From assembly GCF_030272615.1 (NCBI RefSeq), contig NC_081412.1, positions 696,450,083 through 696,514,082 of the forward strand: a stretch of 64,000 bases of DNA. Reading direction: 5' to 3'. Both the position numbers and the translations under genes were made by a program. Shown here in pieces: positions 42,319 to 52,429 of the stretch. Below the pieces are notes generated by a model. That model saw only the letters and a program-made list of their open reading frames with translations, searched no databases and was not told the DNA's origin. Within the stretch, counting starts at the first letter, position 1. Every line of letters starts with the position of its first letter. The stretch comes from Cryptomeria japonica. Its lineage: Eukaryota > Streptophyta > Pinopsida > Cupressales > Cupressaceae.

Positions 42319-43816
42319 TGTTGGCATATGTGCAGAGCTTGATGACATGATGATATTGTATGTTGTCATTGATGTCAATATGCTGAAGTATGAACCGGTA
42401 TATTGAAGTAAGCAAACTGGCAAGAGAACCGGTATGATATTGTGAACCAGTATATGTGAAAAAGTGAAGCAGTATGTTGGAATGAGAACCGGTATATGGG
42501 AAGTTTTGTATCGGGGTTTCATTTGGCATGGCTACCGGTTGGTAGTCTCAGCTTCAGGGTTTCTGGTTGATGCATTCCAAGCCTGTGTGATTCAACTGAT
42601 GACATCTTGTGATGAAGTTAGCATTGTAATGAAGATCAGATCGTGTTGCCACATCAGCCTTGTGCACGTGAAGGATTTCCTTGAGGATCTTGCATAGAGC
42701 TTGATCCTATCTACCTCGAGAATGTGCGAAGTCTCTCTAAACGGTGGAGAGCGCGTGATGGGTTATCAACTTCCTGAAGCAGCAAAGAATGAACATTGGA
42801 GAATGTCTTGAGATCTATTTAAGACTGTTGTGTTCAATGCAGTATGATTAACGGTCAGGATTGAACCGACTGAATTGTTAAACCTAAATGTTTAGGGTTT
42901 AGGGTTTATGCTACCGACCTATCTGTTTCCTATAAGGTCAATGATGTTTTTCATTTTGAAGTTGTTGGCAAATGTTATGTGTGTATCCAAGTGAAGAGAT
43001 ACTTGATTCTTGCCAGACCGGAGAAGTGTGTTGATACATACAGAGTGTGATTGCAGAAGCAAAGGAGCTAAAGTGGATTTGCCTTGGCATTGTGTGTTGT
43101 TATCAGATCAGTGTACTACTTGTTGACTTCTAACCATTTCAACAGTTGGAAAATCCCTTAACCAAGTAGCTTTAATAGGCTTTTGTGTAAATCCTTTAAC
43201 AGGGTGACTCAATTCAATGAGTTCTTCAAATCCTCTTGCAAGGTAACCTTTAACAGGGTTCTAACCTTTAACCGGGTATTTAGCCATCCCTTAACCGGGT
43301 GATCCCTAGCAGGATCAGTTCCTAGCAGAACCTATTGTAAAAGTCTTTAACCGAACTAGGCTCCTAATAGAGTGGACTTCAAAAGAGTTCAAAGAACAGC
43401 TTGTGGGTATTCATCCCCACCGTGGTTTTTCCTAGTTGGGTTTCCACGTGAAAAATCAGTGTGTCATGTGTGATGTTTTTCATGTGATGCTTTAATATTT
43501 TCTGTCAAGTGGTAAAGCATGTTGAACCGGTAGTCATTATATTTCTGATGATATATTACTTGTTTATGCATACAGGTGAAGTGGAAATGAGATATTAGAT
43601 TGTGTGGAGATCTAAGTGTTTACCGGTTTATGTCTTTCATACTCTCACTGTGTTTTACCGGTAGTGCCCTGATTCAGACCGGTGTTACTGTTTACCAACT
43701 AAGTGCAGTCTTTGCAATCAAACTGGTTCAAGGAAAGTTTTTGTCTGTACTGATTCACCCCCCCCCCCCCATCGCTCAGTACCGGTTTGGTACTAACTGT
43801 TCATCATTATTCATCA
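42319..43816 (+). repeat. 5' LTR of Copia element E
   Basis: 1498 bp, TGTTGGCATATG to ATTATTCATCA. It is dense in the hexamer ACCGGT, holds a degenerate repeat array at about 43147-43380, a GTGGTTTTTCC/GGGTTTCCACGT block at 43430-43450 and a long C run near 43747-43759. Confidence 0.93.
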
Positions 43817-43818
43817 AT

Positions 43819-43830
43819 TGGTATCAGAGC
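43819..43830 (+). promoter_or_regulatory. Primer-binding site of Copia element E
   Basis: TGGTATCAGAGC, the initiator-Met tRNA complement, two bases after the LTR. Confidence 0.9.
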
Positions 43831-43887
43831 ATCTTCCAGGTCCTCTGTGTTGTAAGCTTAACCGCTTGAGGAAAAGATCCTACTCTA

Positions 43888-44242
43888 ATGATGAAGAGGG
43901 AAGGTCCAAAGTTCAACAGAGATAACTTTAAGATATGGAAGGACAGAATGAAGATCTACATTAGAAACATGGGTGCTCAATACTGGAGCTATGTTGAGAA
44001 TTCTTATGTTATTCCTACCGGTACTCTCACCGATGATCAAAAAAGAGAGATTCAGGAGAATGGGCAAGTCATGGAAGCCCTAATCAACAGTCTATCTGAC
44101 ATTGATTTTATTGATGTTCGGGATAGAGATAATCCCAAAGAAGTATGGGATGCTATGGAGAATACCTATGGAGGTGATGAGCATGTGAAACAAGCTAAGG
44201 AAGAGAGCCTTAGGGGAAAGTTTGAAGACATGCGGATGGTTG
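43888..44242 (+). pseudogene. Copia element E gag, N-terminal part
   Basis: Starts MMKREGPKFNRDNFKIWKDR, a Copia gag N-terminus of the UBN2 type, shared with element G at 58539. The frame is intact until antisense solo LTR K enters after RGKFEDMRMV. Confidence 0.87.
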
Positions 44243-45398
44243 TGATGAATACTAAGAGGGGGGGGTGAATTAGTATGCCAATAATTTGTGCACTTAAACA
44301 CTTAAACAGTCTGAAGACAAACCGGTAAAATAGTTTAATAGACAGACCAGTTATCACACATGCAAACCAAAATGCAAGTAAAGCATTCACCCACAAAAGC
44401 AATACAACCATAACACAAGATTTTTTACGTGGAAACCCAAATGGGAAAAACCACGGTGAGATGGAACTCACAAGTCACTATCTGCGAAATAGAAACCGGA
44501 CCAGTTAAGGTCTTACAATGTTCTTCACCAGAACAAATCCTGTTAGGAATCTCAATCTCTGTTAGGAGATAAGTCCGATTAAAGACTACCTTGCTAGAGG
44601 ATTTTAGATTCACAGTGGTGAACCACCTTGTTAGAGGATTTTACAAAGGCTTTTAAGCCTACCCGGTTAAGGGCTACAGACTTGTCAAAGATGTGAATAA
44701 TCAACAAGTGTTTGATCTATCTAATAGCACAGACTGCTTGATTAGTCCAGTATAGTTCACTGCTAATGCATTCCAGCATTACTTCAGTCTTCTCTTTCTC
44801 TCTCTCAGTTACAACTTGATCTTCTCATATAAGATCGCTCTTTCAACAACTCAACAATCACCTTAAACCCTAGCACAACATAAACCTTTTAGCAACAACA
44901 TAAACCCCAGACATGATGTCCTTTTAAAGGAATCTGATTTCATGTCAGTCCAATAGGATTACATTACAATTTCCTAGGTTCAATGAACCTAGACATACTC
45001 AGTAACACGACACAAAAAGCACTGTCAGTGTGTCGGCACCGTCAAACAATCAGTGGATTGGTAACTCATCACAAAATGCCGATTGGTAACTCATCACAGA
45101 GTATTACCGGTTCATACAAAATACCAATTGTCGGTTTGACAAAAATGAAGACTGGTAAGAATGTGTCATGCCGCTTTGCTTCCTCGTACCGCTTGAGATC
45201 TTCGAACCGCTTGGGGTCGACATGCCGCTTCAGACTGGGAAACACATTCTGCAAAATCACCAATAGCCTAAAGACTAGAATACAACATACCGGTTGGAAC
45301 AAATACCGGTTGAGCTCTAGCTCATACATATAGGGGATCTCAATACAAGTGTGTGTCCATCAATGACAAGCACAACATAAACATCAAAAATGCCAACA
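44243..45398 (-). repeat. Solo LTR K, antisense in Copia element E gag
   Basis: A 1156-bp insertion running on the minus strand from TGTTGGCATTTTTGATG to TATTCATCA. The TSD is GGTTG (44238-44242) and TGTTG (45399-45403), one mismatch. A G run at 44258-44265 corresponds to the poly-C tract of other Copia LTRs here. Its end resembles that of E, and ACCGGT is again frequent, so it is a related family. Confidence 0.88.
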
Positions 45399-47650
45399 TG
45401 TTGAAGGAGAGACCATTCAACAATATGGAATAAGAATCAAAACTATTGTTGGAGACATCAAGAGTGCAGAAGGTAAAATAGATGATTCCACTATTGTTAG
45501 CAAAGTCTTGAGGTCCTTGTTACCAATCTATGCAATAAGGGTTGTTGCTATTCAGGATTTGAGGTCTATAGACAAGACAAAGGTATCCCTAGACTCCATC
45601 ATTGCTAAGTTGACCGCATATGAGCTAAATAATTATGATGGTAGTATTCAGAAGACTGAATCAACCTTTAGAGCATCTGTTGCACCATCTAGAAAGGGAA
45701 AAGAAGCTAGTACCAGTCAAGTGAACCAAGACAAAGCAGAGAAATGGATAATGAGGAGATCCTGATGGAATTTGAAGCTCTCCTTACCAAGAGACTTCCT
45801 AAGGGAACTGGTAAATACAGAGGTAAGCTCCCTTTAAAATTCTTTTCTTGCAATAGGATAGGACACATTGTTGTAAACTGTCCTAATGGTGATAATAAGG
45901 ACAAACCGGAGAAGTTCAAGAAGTTCAAAGGAGGAAACAAGAGAAACTATTTTGTAGCAGTTGATGAAGGTGTCACTGATGAGGAATCAAAAGATGAAGA
46001 AAGTGAAGACATTTTGTTTGTAGCAGTTAAGGAAGATGTGTCAGACAAGAAGGCTCTTGTCTCCCACTTTGATAATTCCAATAAGTGGATTATTGACAGT
46101 GGTTGTTCTCACCACATGACTGGTGACTGGAGTAAGTTTCTGTCTCTAGAAGAGTATGATGGTGGTGTGGTCTGATTTGGTAATGATGCACCATGTATGG
46201 TAAAAGGCAGAGGGTCCATCTCTCTAAATGGAAAAAGCAGTGTTGATAATGTATATTGGGTATAAGGTCTCAGGCACAACCTTTTGAGTGTTGCCCAGTT
46301 GAATGATAATGGACTCACTCTAGAATTCAAAGATGGAGTGTGCAAAATAAAAGGAAAGAGTGGTGAACTAATGGCCACCAGTATGTAGACCAGAGGTAAC
46401 TTATTTTAGCTCAATGCAAATATTACTACATGTCTAATGGCTAAGTTTGATGATAGCTGGATATGACATAGGAGACTCTACCATGTAAACTTTGATAATA
46501 TTGTGAAGTTCAGTAACATCAAGGCAGTTAGAGGATTGCCTATGCTGAGCAAACTGGAGAATCCTTTGTGCAGAGAGTGTCAACTGAGGAAAATGTCTTC
46601 CTCAACTTTCAAAGGTAAATCTTTCACTATAGACAATTTACTTGATCTTGTGCATACTAATTTGTGTGGTCCTATGAAAACTAGAAGTGTGCAGGGAGAT
46701 AGGTACTTTATGATTCTCACTGATGACTGCTCATGATGTGGGTCACGTTCTTGAAAGATAAGTCTGAAGCTTTTGGAAAGTTCAAGGCTTTCAGAGCACT
46801 AGTCGAAAAGGAAAGTGGTAAGAGGATTAAGTGCCTAAGAACTGATCAAGGAGGAGAATTCACTTCCGGTGAATTCAACAAGTACTGTGAAGAGAATGAC
46901 ATCAAGAGGCAATTGTCTGCCCCCCGAAATCCATAGCAGAATGGCCTAGCAGAGATGAAAAAATAGACTGTAGTTGAAGTAGCTAGAAAGATGTTGATTC
47001 AAGGGAAGGTTGCTCACACCTTCTGGAGAGAAGCGGTGAGCGCTGCAGTCTACACTATGAACCGAGTACTCATCAAGAAAGGTAAGGATAAAACACCTTA
47101 TGAGTATTGGACTGGTAAGACTCCTGTAGTAAGCTACTTTAGAGTGTTTGGTAGCAAATGTTATATCAAGAGGAGTGAACATCAGAGCAAGTTTGATGCA
47201 AAATGTGATGCGGGAATATTCCTAGGATATTCCACCAAGAGCAAACCTCTCAAGTGTTTCAACAATAGGACTCAGAGAATTGTTGAAAGTATTTATGTCA
47301 GAGTTGATGAAACCTCTGAGAAACCTAAGGAAACCGACAGTGAGCAAGTGGTAGATGAACCGTTTGTAACCTTTTGGGAATCAGTTGCAAAACAGCCTAG
47401 TACCAGTAACAGTGCTTCTACACCGGTAGATGTTGATGCTGATGAAGATGAGGATGAAGAAGAAAAGCAAGAGGAAATAACTAAGATCATTCCTAGGTAT
47501 GTAAAGTTGAATCATGATCCAAAGAAGATCATTGGAGATAAGGATGCAGGCATTCTTACAAGAAGAAAGGGCAGAGAAAATTCTTGCATGATCTCTAAAT
47601 TGAGCCTAAAACATTTAAAGAGGCACATAAAGATGAAGACTAGATCAAGG
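45399..47650 (+). pseudogene. Copia element E gag C-terminus, protease and integrase (broken)
   Basis: Gag resumes in the original frame, because insertion plus duplicated site is 1161 bp. A frameshift lies near 45740. The zinc knuckle reads FFSCNRIGHIVVNCP, with its first Cys replaced by Phe. Protease keeps WIIDSGCSHHMTGD. A TGA at 46173-46175 and several further stops follow through the GAG-pre-integrase region. In integrase the first catalytic Asp is Asn (AAT at 46659-46661 in HTNLCGP), the second is kept (RTDQGGEF), and the Glu region QNGLAEMKK is followed by a stop. A frameshift near 47600 separates it from RT. Confidence 0.9.
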
Positions 47651-47652
47651 CT

Positions 47653-49137
47653 ATGGAAGATGAACTTGACCAGATAGAAAAGAATGGTACATGGTCTTTG
47701 GTACCCAGACCTGAGCATAAAAATGTCATTGGCACCAAATGGGTTTTCAGAAATAAGTTGAATGAAGATGGCACAGTGGTAAGAAACAAATCCAGATTGG
47801 TGTGTAAGGGATATGCTCAAGAAGAAGGAGAAGACCATGGAGAAACCTTTGCTCCAGTAGCTAGACTGGAAGGAGTTCGTATGCTTCTTGCATATGCAGC
47901 CTTCAAGGGATTTAAAGTATATCAAATGGATGTAAAATTTGCATTTTTTAATAGAATACTTGAAGAGGAGGTGTATATAGAGCAACTAGATAGGTTTGCC
48001 CTATCAGAAGACAGTGACATGGTGTGTAGGCTACATAAAGCCTTGTATGGATTGAAGCAGGAACATAGAGCATGGTATGAACACTTACACTCCCATCTTG
48101 TGAAGATTGGATTTGAAAGAATAAGTGAAGATAGCAATATCTATTTGAAGTCAGAAGGAGATCAGATTATGATCTATGAAGTATTTGTTGATGACATAAT
48201 TTTTGGTGGAGATGACAAGTTGAGTCATGATTTTGCAGATGAGATGAAGAAGGAATTTGAGATGTCACTTATAGGGGAGATTAAGTTCTTCATTGGACTA
48301 CAGATTCAACAAATGAAAGATGGTATCTTTATCACTCAATCCAAGTATGTCAAAGAGGTGTTGAAGACCTTTGGCATGGAAGACAGCAAACCGGTTGGTA
48401 CACCGATGGTGACCGGTTGTAAATTGTCAAAAGAGGATGACTCAGCATTGGTGAATGAGAAGGAATATCGATCAATGATTGGTAAGTTGCACTACGTAGT
48501 ACATAGCAGACCGGACATTGCACATGCAGTGGGCATTATTGCACGGTTCTAGAAAATTCCAAGACAATCCCACTTGGTAGCAGTCAAGCGGATTCTTAGA
48601 TATCTGAAGGGAACTATTAACTATGGATTATGGTATCCATACAGTAATGATTTCATCCTCAAAGTGTTTATAGATGTTGATTGGGCTAGTAATGTGGATG
48701 ACTGGAAGAGCACAATCGGTGGTGCATTCTTTCTTGGTGGTAGACTGGTCTCATGGATGAGTAAGAAGCAGAGTTGTATCTCTCAATCTACAGCAAAAGC
48801 AGAATATGTTGCAACATTTATGAACTGTACCCAGAAAATTTGGATGAAGCATGTATTAAGTGGCTTCAAAGTTCCTGTATCTGAACTGGTAAGTATATTT
48901 TGTGACAACACAAGTGCAATTAGTATTTCCAAGAATCTAGTTTTACATGCTAGAACCAAGCACTTCGAGCTCAAGTACCATTTCTTGAGGGAGAAAGTTC
49001 AGAACAAAGAAGTTGTATTGGAACATGTTTCCAGTAAGGAGCAGTTAGCAGACATATTCACCAAGCCTCTACCGAAGGCTACATTTACCTATTTAAGAGG
49101 TGAATTAGGGGTGTTGCCCCTTCAAGAGGTGAACTAA
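47653..49137 (+). pseudogene. Copia element E reverse transcriptase and RNase H (one nonsense codon)
   Basis: A single frame with one TAG at 48550-48552. RT motifs include [29 protein letters not shown] with the first catalytic Asp, and [10 protein letters not shown]. RNase H reads FIDVDWAS, QSTAKAEY and LHARTKHFELKYH. It ends GVLPLQEVN. It is about as long as the homologous segment of H. Confidence 0.9.
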
Positions 49138-49379
49138 AGGTGTGTGCTCCACATCAGTCAAGTATTGCATTGATAAATCTTTTTCAGGATTGGTGTGTTG
49201 AAGGATACTACTCCATAGGGGGGGCAGCATAGTGGAACATAGTTGTTTGTGCCTCCAGTTTGGCATTGTTGTCAAAGGGGGAGAAGATGTGAAGAGGAGA
49301 AGATATCTACAGTATTGGGGAGAAGATGTGAAGCAGAGAGATATCTTTGTATATTGCCATCAATTCCAAAGGGGGAGAT
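49138..49379 (+). promoter_or_regulatory. Element E 3' untranslated region with two polypurine tracts
   Basis: AAAGGGGGAG at 49274-49283 and again at 49368-49377, two bases before the 3' LTR. Same arrangement as in H. Confidence 0.82.
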
Positions 49380-50744
49380 TGTTGGCATATGTGCAGAGCT
49401 TGATGACATGATGATATTGTATGTTGTCATCGATGTCGATATGCTGAAGTATGAACCGGTATATTGAAGTAAGCAAACTGGCAAGAGAACCGGTATGATA
49501 TTATGAACCGGTATATGTGAAATAGTGAAGCAGTATGTTGGAATGAGAATCGGTATATGGGAAGTTTTGTATCGGGGTTTCATTTGGCATGACTACCGGT
49601 TGGTAGTCTCAGCTTCAGGGTTTCTGGTTGATGCATTCCAAGCATATGTGATTCAACTGATGACATCTTGTGATGAAGTTAGCATTGTAATGAATATCAA
49701 ATCGTGTTGCCATGTCAGCCTTGTGCGCGTGAAGTATTTCCTTGAGGATCTTGCATGGAGCTTGATCCTATCTACCTCAGGAATGTGCAAAGTCTCTGTA
49801 AATGGTGGAGAGTGTGTGATGGGTTATCAACTCCCTGAAGTGGAAAAGAATGAACGTTGGAGAATGTCTTGAGATCTGTTCAAGACTATTGTGTTCAATG
49901 TAGTATGATTAACGGTCAGGATTGAATCGACTGAATTGTTAAACCTAAATGTTTAGGGTTTAGGGTTGATACCTGCATAGTGTGATTGCAGAAGCAAAGG
50001 AGCTAAAGTGGATCTGCCTTGTCATAGTGTGTTGTTATCATATCAGTGTATTACCTATTGACTTCTAACCATTTCAGCAGTTGGAGAATCCCTTAATCGG
50101 GTAGCTTTAACAAGCTTCTGTGTAAATCCTTTAACAGGGTGACTCAATTCAATGAGTTCTTCAAATCCTCTTGTGAGGTAACCTTTAACAGGGTTCTAAC
50201 CTTTAATCGGGTATTTAGCCATCCCTTAACTGGGTGATCCCTAGCAAGATCGGTTCCTAGCAGAACCTATTGTAAAAGTCTTTAACTAGACTAGGCTCCT
50301 AACAGAGCGGAATTCAAAAGAGTTCAAAGAACAGCTTGTGGGTATTCATCCCCATCGTGGTTTTTCTCAGTTGGGTTTACACGTGAAAAATCAATGTGTC
50401 ATGTGTGATGCTTTTCATGTGATGCTTTAATATTTTATGTCAAGTGGTAAAGCATGTTGAACCGATAGTCATTATATTTCTAATGATATATTACTTGTTT
50501 AAGCATACGGGTGAAGTGGAAATGAGATATTAGATTGTGTGGAGATCTAAGTGTTTACCGGTTTATGTCTTTCATACTCTCATTGTGTTTTACCGGTAGT
50601 GCCCTGATTCAGACTGGTGTTACTATTTACCAGCTAAGTGCAGTCTTTGCAGTCAAACTGGTTCAGGGAAAGTTTTTGTCTGTACTGATTCACCCCCCCC
50701 CTCTCAGTACCGGTTTGGTACTAACTGTTCATCATTATTCATCA
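49380..50744 (+). repeat. 3' LTR of Copia element E
   Basis: 1365 bp. It matches the 5' LTR except that about 130 bp, present there after the GTTTAGGGTTTA repeat near 42900, are missing near 49968. The remaining identity is high. Confidence 0.92.
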
Positions 50745-50788
50745 TAGTATTGGTGTACACTTATACTCCTACTAAAGTGGGGGATAAA
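50745..50788 (+). promoter_or_regulatory. End of element C internal region with polypurine tract
   Basis: TSD copy TAGTA of E (50745-50749), then AAAGTGGGGGATAAA at 50774-50788 directly before the C 3' LTR. The B tract is AAAGTGGGGGCTAAA, almost the same. Confidence 0.8.
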
Positions 50789-52008
50789 TGTAGAATAATA
50801 AAAATGTGAGCCTTGCAATTTTTGATCGCATTTGGGTCTTTGCATTGGCAGACGAATCCCTAAGCCTGATCGGAGACCCAAAACATGCTCATGCCACCAG
50901 CAACTTGCATTTTCCATCATTTTGCATTGTTTATTAGTTGCTTCCTATCCTAAATTAGGGTAGGATAGGGGCGTGGTGCCCTTGTCCTAGCCCTATTTTG
51001 GGCCCCCTTTGGTCCTATCTTGCATTGGGCTTGTTAATTGATGAGTGGGAAAAGTTTCCCTATGTCGGCCTAAGGTGGGAAATTATCTAAACACCCCTAC
51101 TTGGCAAGTATATAAGGAGCACTTCCTCTCCTATTTGCATAAGTTTGACAAGTGGATCATAATTTGATAAGCGAAGTCGATCATAAGCATTCAAGCGTTC
51201 AAGTATTCATTAAAACATTGAGCATTTCAAGTCTCCTTTCAAGGCTAGGTGTTGCATTCAAGTCAAGGATTCAACCATTGAAGAGGAGATTTCTATCAAC
51301 ACTCAAGACATCCTATTTCACATATTCATTCAAACAAATTCATCTACAAAGGTATCAACCTTTCAATTACATCCCCTCCTTGAGGTGGATTCACTTCAGA
51401 CATTTCCTTTCATTTACTTGCAGTATTTTTCAACCACTTGGTTAATTCCAAAATGGGGTTTGACCTGAAGGTAAACTCTCAATCCCAACAATGTTTTCCT
51501 CTCTTTTCTATGTATAGGTTGCAGGTGTGCAGCTGTAATTGTAGGTTTGGGCTTCATTTCCAGAGATGAAAAAACCCTTTTCGACGCTCGGATTTTTTGA
51601 AGGACCATGTGCAACTTCAACCTGCTCCCTATAACTTTTGCTCAGATTTGCAGGGAAGCTTCATCTCGACATTCTACTGCTAATTCCAGGTGCACAACTT
51701 CATCGCGCATCTCTATCTCAAGATATAATTGCTTCTTTGTCATTCTACACTTAGTCTCAATTTTCTTAATTCAACTAGTCTATTATAAAAGAGGGCTAAT
51801 TTACTTTCCTAATACATTCCAAATTTCCTTGAATTCACTTAGTATTCAATCTCTTTCCATTGGGATTGGATCTAGTGAATTCAACCCCTCTTTTAAATGT
51901 AACGTGCGTGAAAAATCGAAGGGAATCCTTTGTGAAACTTTCATCCCTCTTTTGAGGGGAGTAAATCTTTCCACTTGATCTCCCCTCATCGCTTTTCACC
52001 ATATTACA
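50789..52008 (+). repeat. 3' LTR of element C
   Basis: 1220 bp, TGTAGAATAATAAAAATG to CATATTACA, followed by TSD CTACC. It is complete and shows what the interrupted 5' LTR lost (51454-51534). TATA box TATATAAGG at 51109-51117. Confidence 0.92.
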
Positions 52009-52154
52009 CTACCAATACATCTTATGGAGCCCCAAAGATTCTAGGAATACATATTTTGGATCATCAATGCCAAGAACATCAAAGACATCAATGAAAACCA
52101 TTATGTTGACATCAATGGCCATCACTCAATATCGTCAGCACCATGTATGCAACA
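52009..52154 (-). repeat. Start of the 3' LTR of Copia element F (first piece)
   Basis: On the minus strand it begins TGTTGCATACATGG at 52154, two bases after polypurine tract AAAGGGGGAG (52166-52157). It is cut at 52009 by the insertion of C and continues at 16189-16106 and 3569-3348, about 450 bp in all within the window. Confidence 0.75.
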
Positions 52155-52429
52155 ATCTCCCCCTTTGTCATTGATGGCAACATACATCAACAACAAACAC
52201 ATGACACTCTCTGCACAACTCTGCAATAACTCAACAATCTAAAACAACAATGTGAATCTCTCATAAACTCTCAAGATCTCTCCCCCTTTGACATCAAGGA
52301 CAAAGGCGGGCATAACTCCCCCAAAGAAACTTACTCCTGCTCCCCTTATGAGGAAGCACCCGAGCATCAGTTCAGATAAAAATATTCAAGTTGTTCACTG
52401 GACTAATGCACATCCAAATGTACATAAGT
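52155..52429 (-). promoter_or_regulatory. Element F 3' untranslated region with two polypurine tracts
   Basis: CTCCCCCTTT on the plus strand at 52157-52166 and 52280-52289 gives two minus-strand AAAGGGGGAG tracts, the arrangement also seen in H and E. Confidence 0.78.

Larger units (their letters stand above)
42319..50744 (+). mobile_element. Copia element E, full length but inactive
   Basis: An 8.4-kb Copia element with perfect TSD TAGTA (42314-42318 and 50745-50749), LTRs of 1498 and 1365 bp, an initiator-Met primer site and two AAAGGGGGAG polypurine tracts. It encodes gag, protease, integrase, RT and RNase H in Ty1/Copia order. It contains antisense solo LTR K. It sits in the 3' noncoding region of C, sense to it. 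Confidence 0.93.
16190..52008 (+). mobile_element. Tat-like Gypsy element C, non-autonomous, split by nested elements
   Basis: The outer ends are fixed by the perfect TSD CTACC (16185-16189 and 52009-52013) and by LTRs that start TGTAG and end CATATTACA. The 5' LTR is interrupted by D (16880-36549), and the 3' untranslated region by E (42319-50744). C's own DNA is roughly 7.7 kb. It encodes gag and a degenerate protease-like region but no RT, RNase H or integrase. Its LTR start, its polypurine tract and the first bases of its primer site resemble those of B, so the two are related. Confidence 0.9.
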
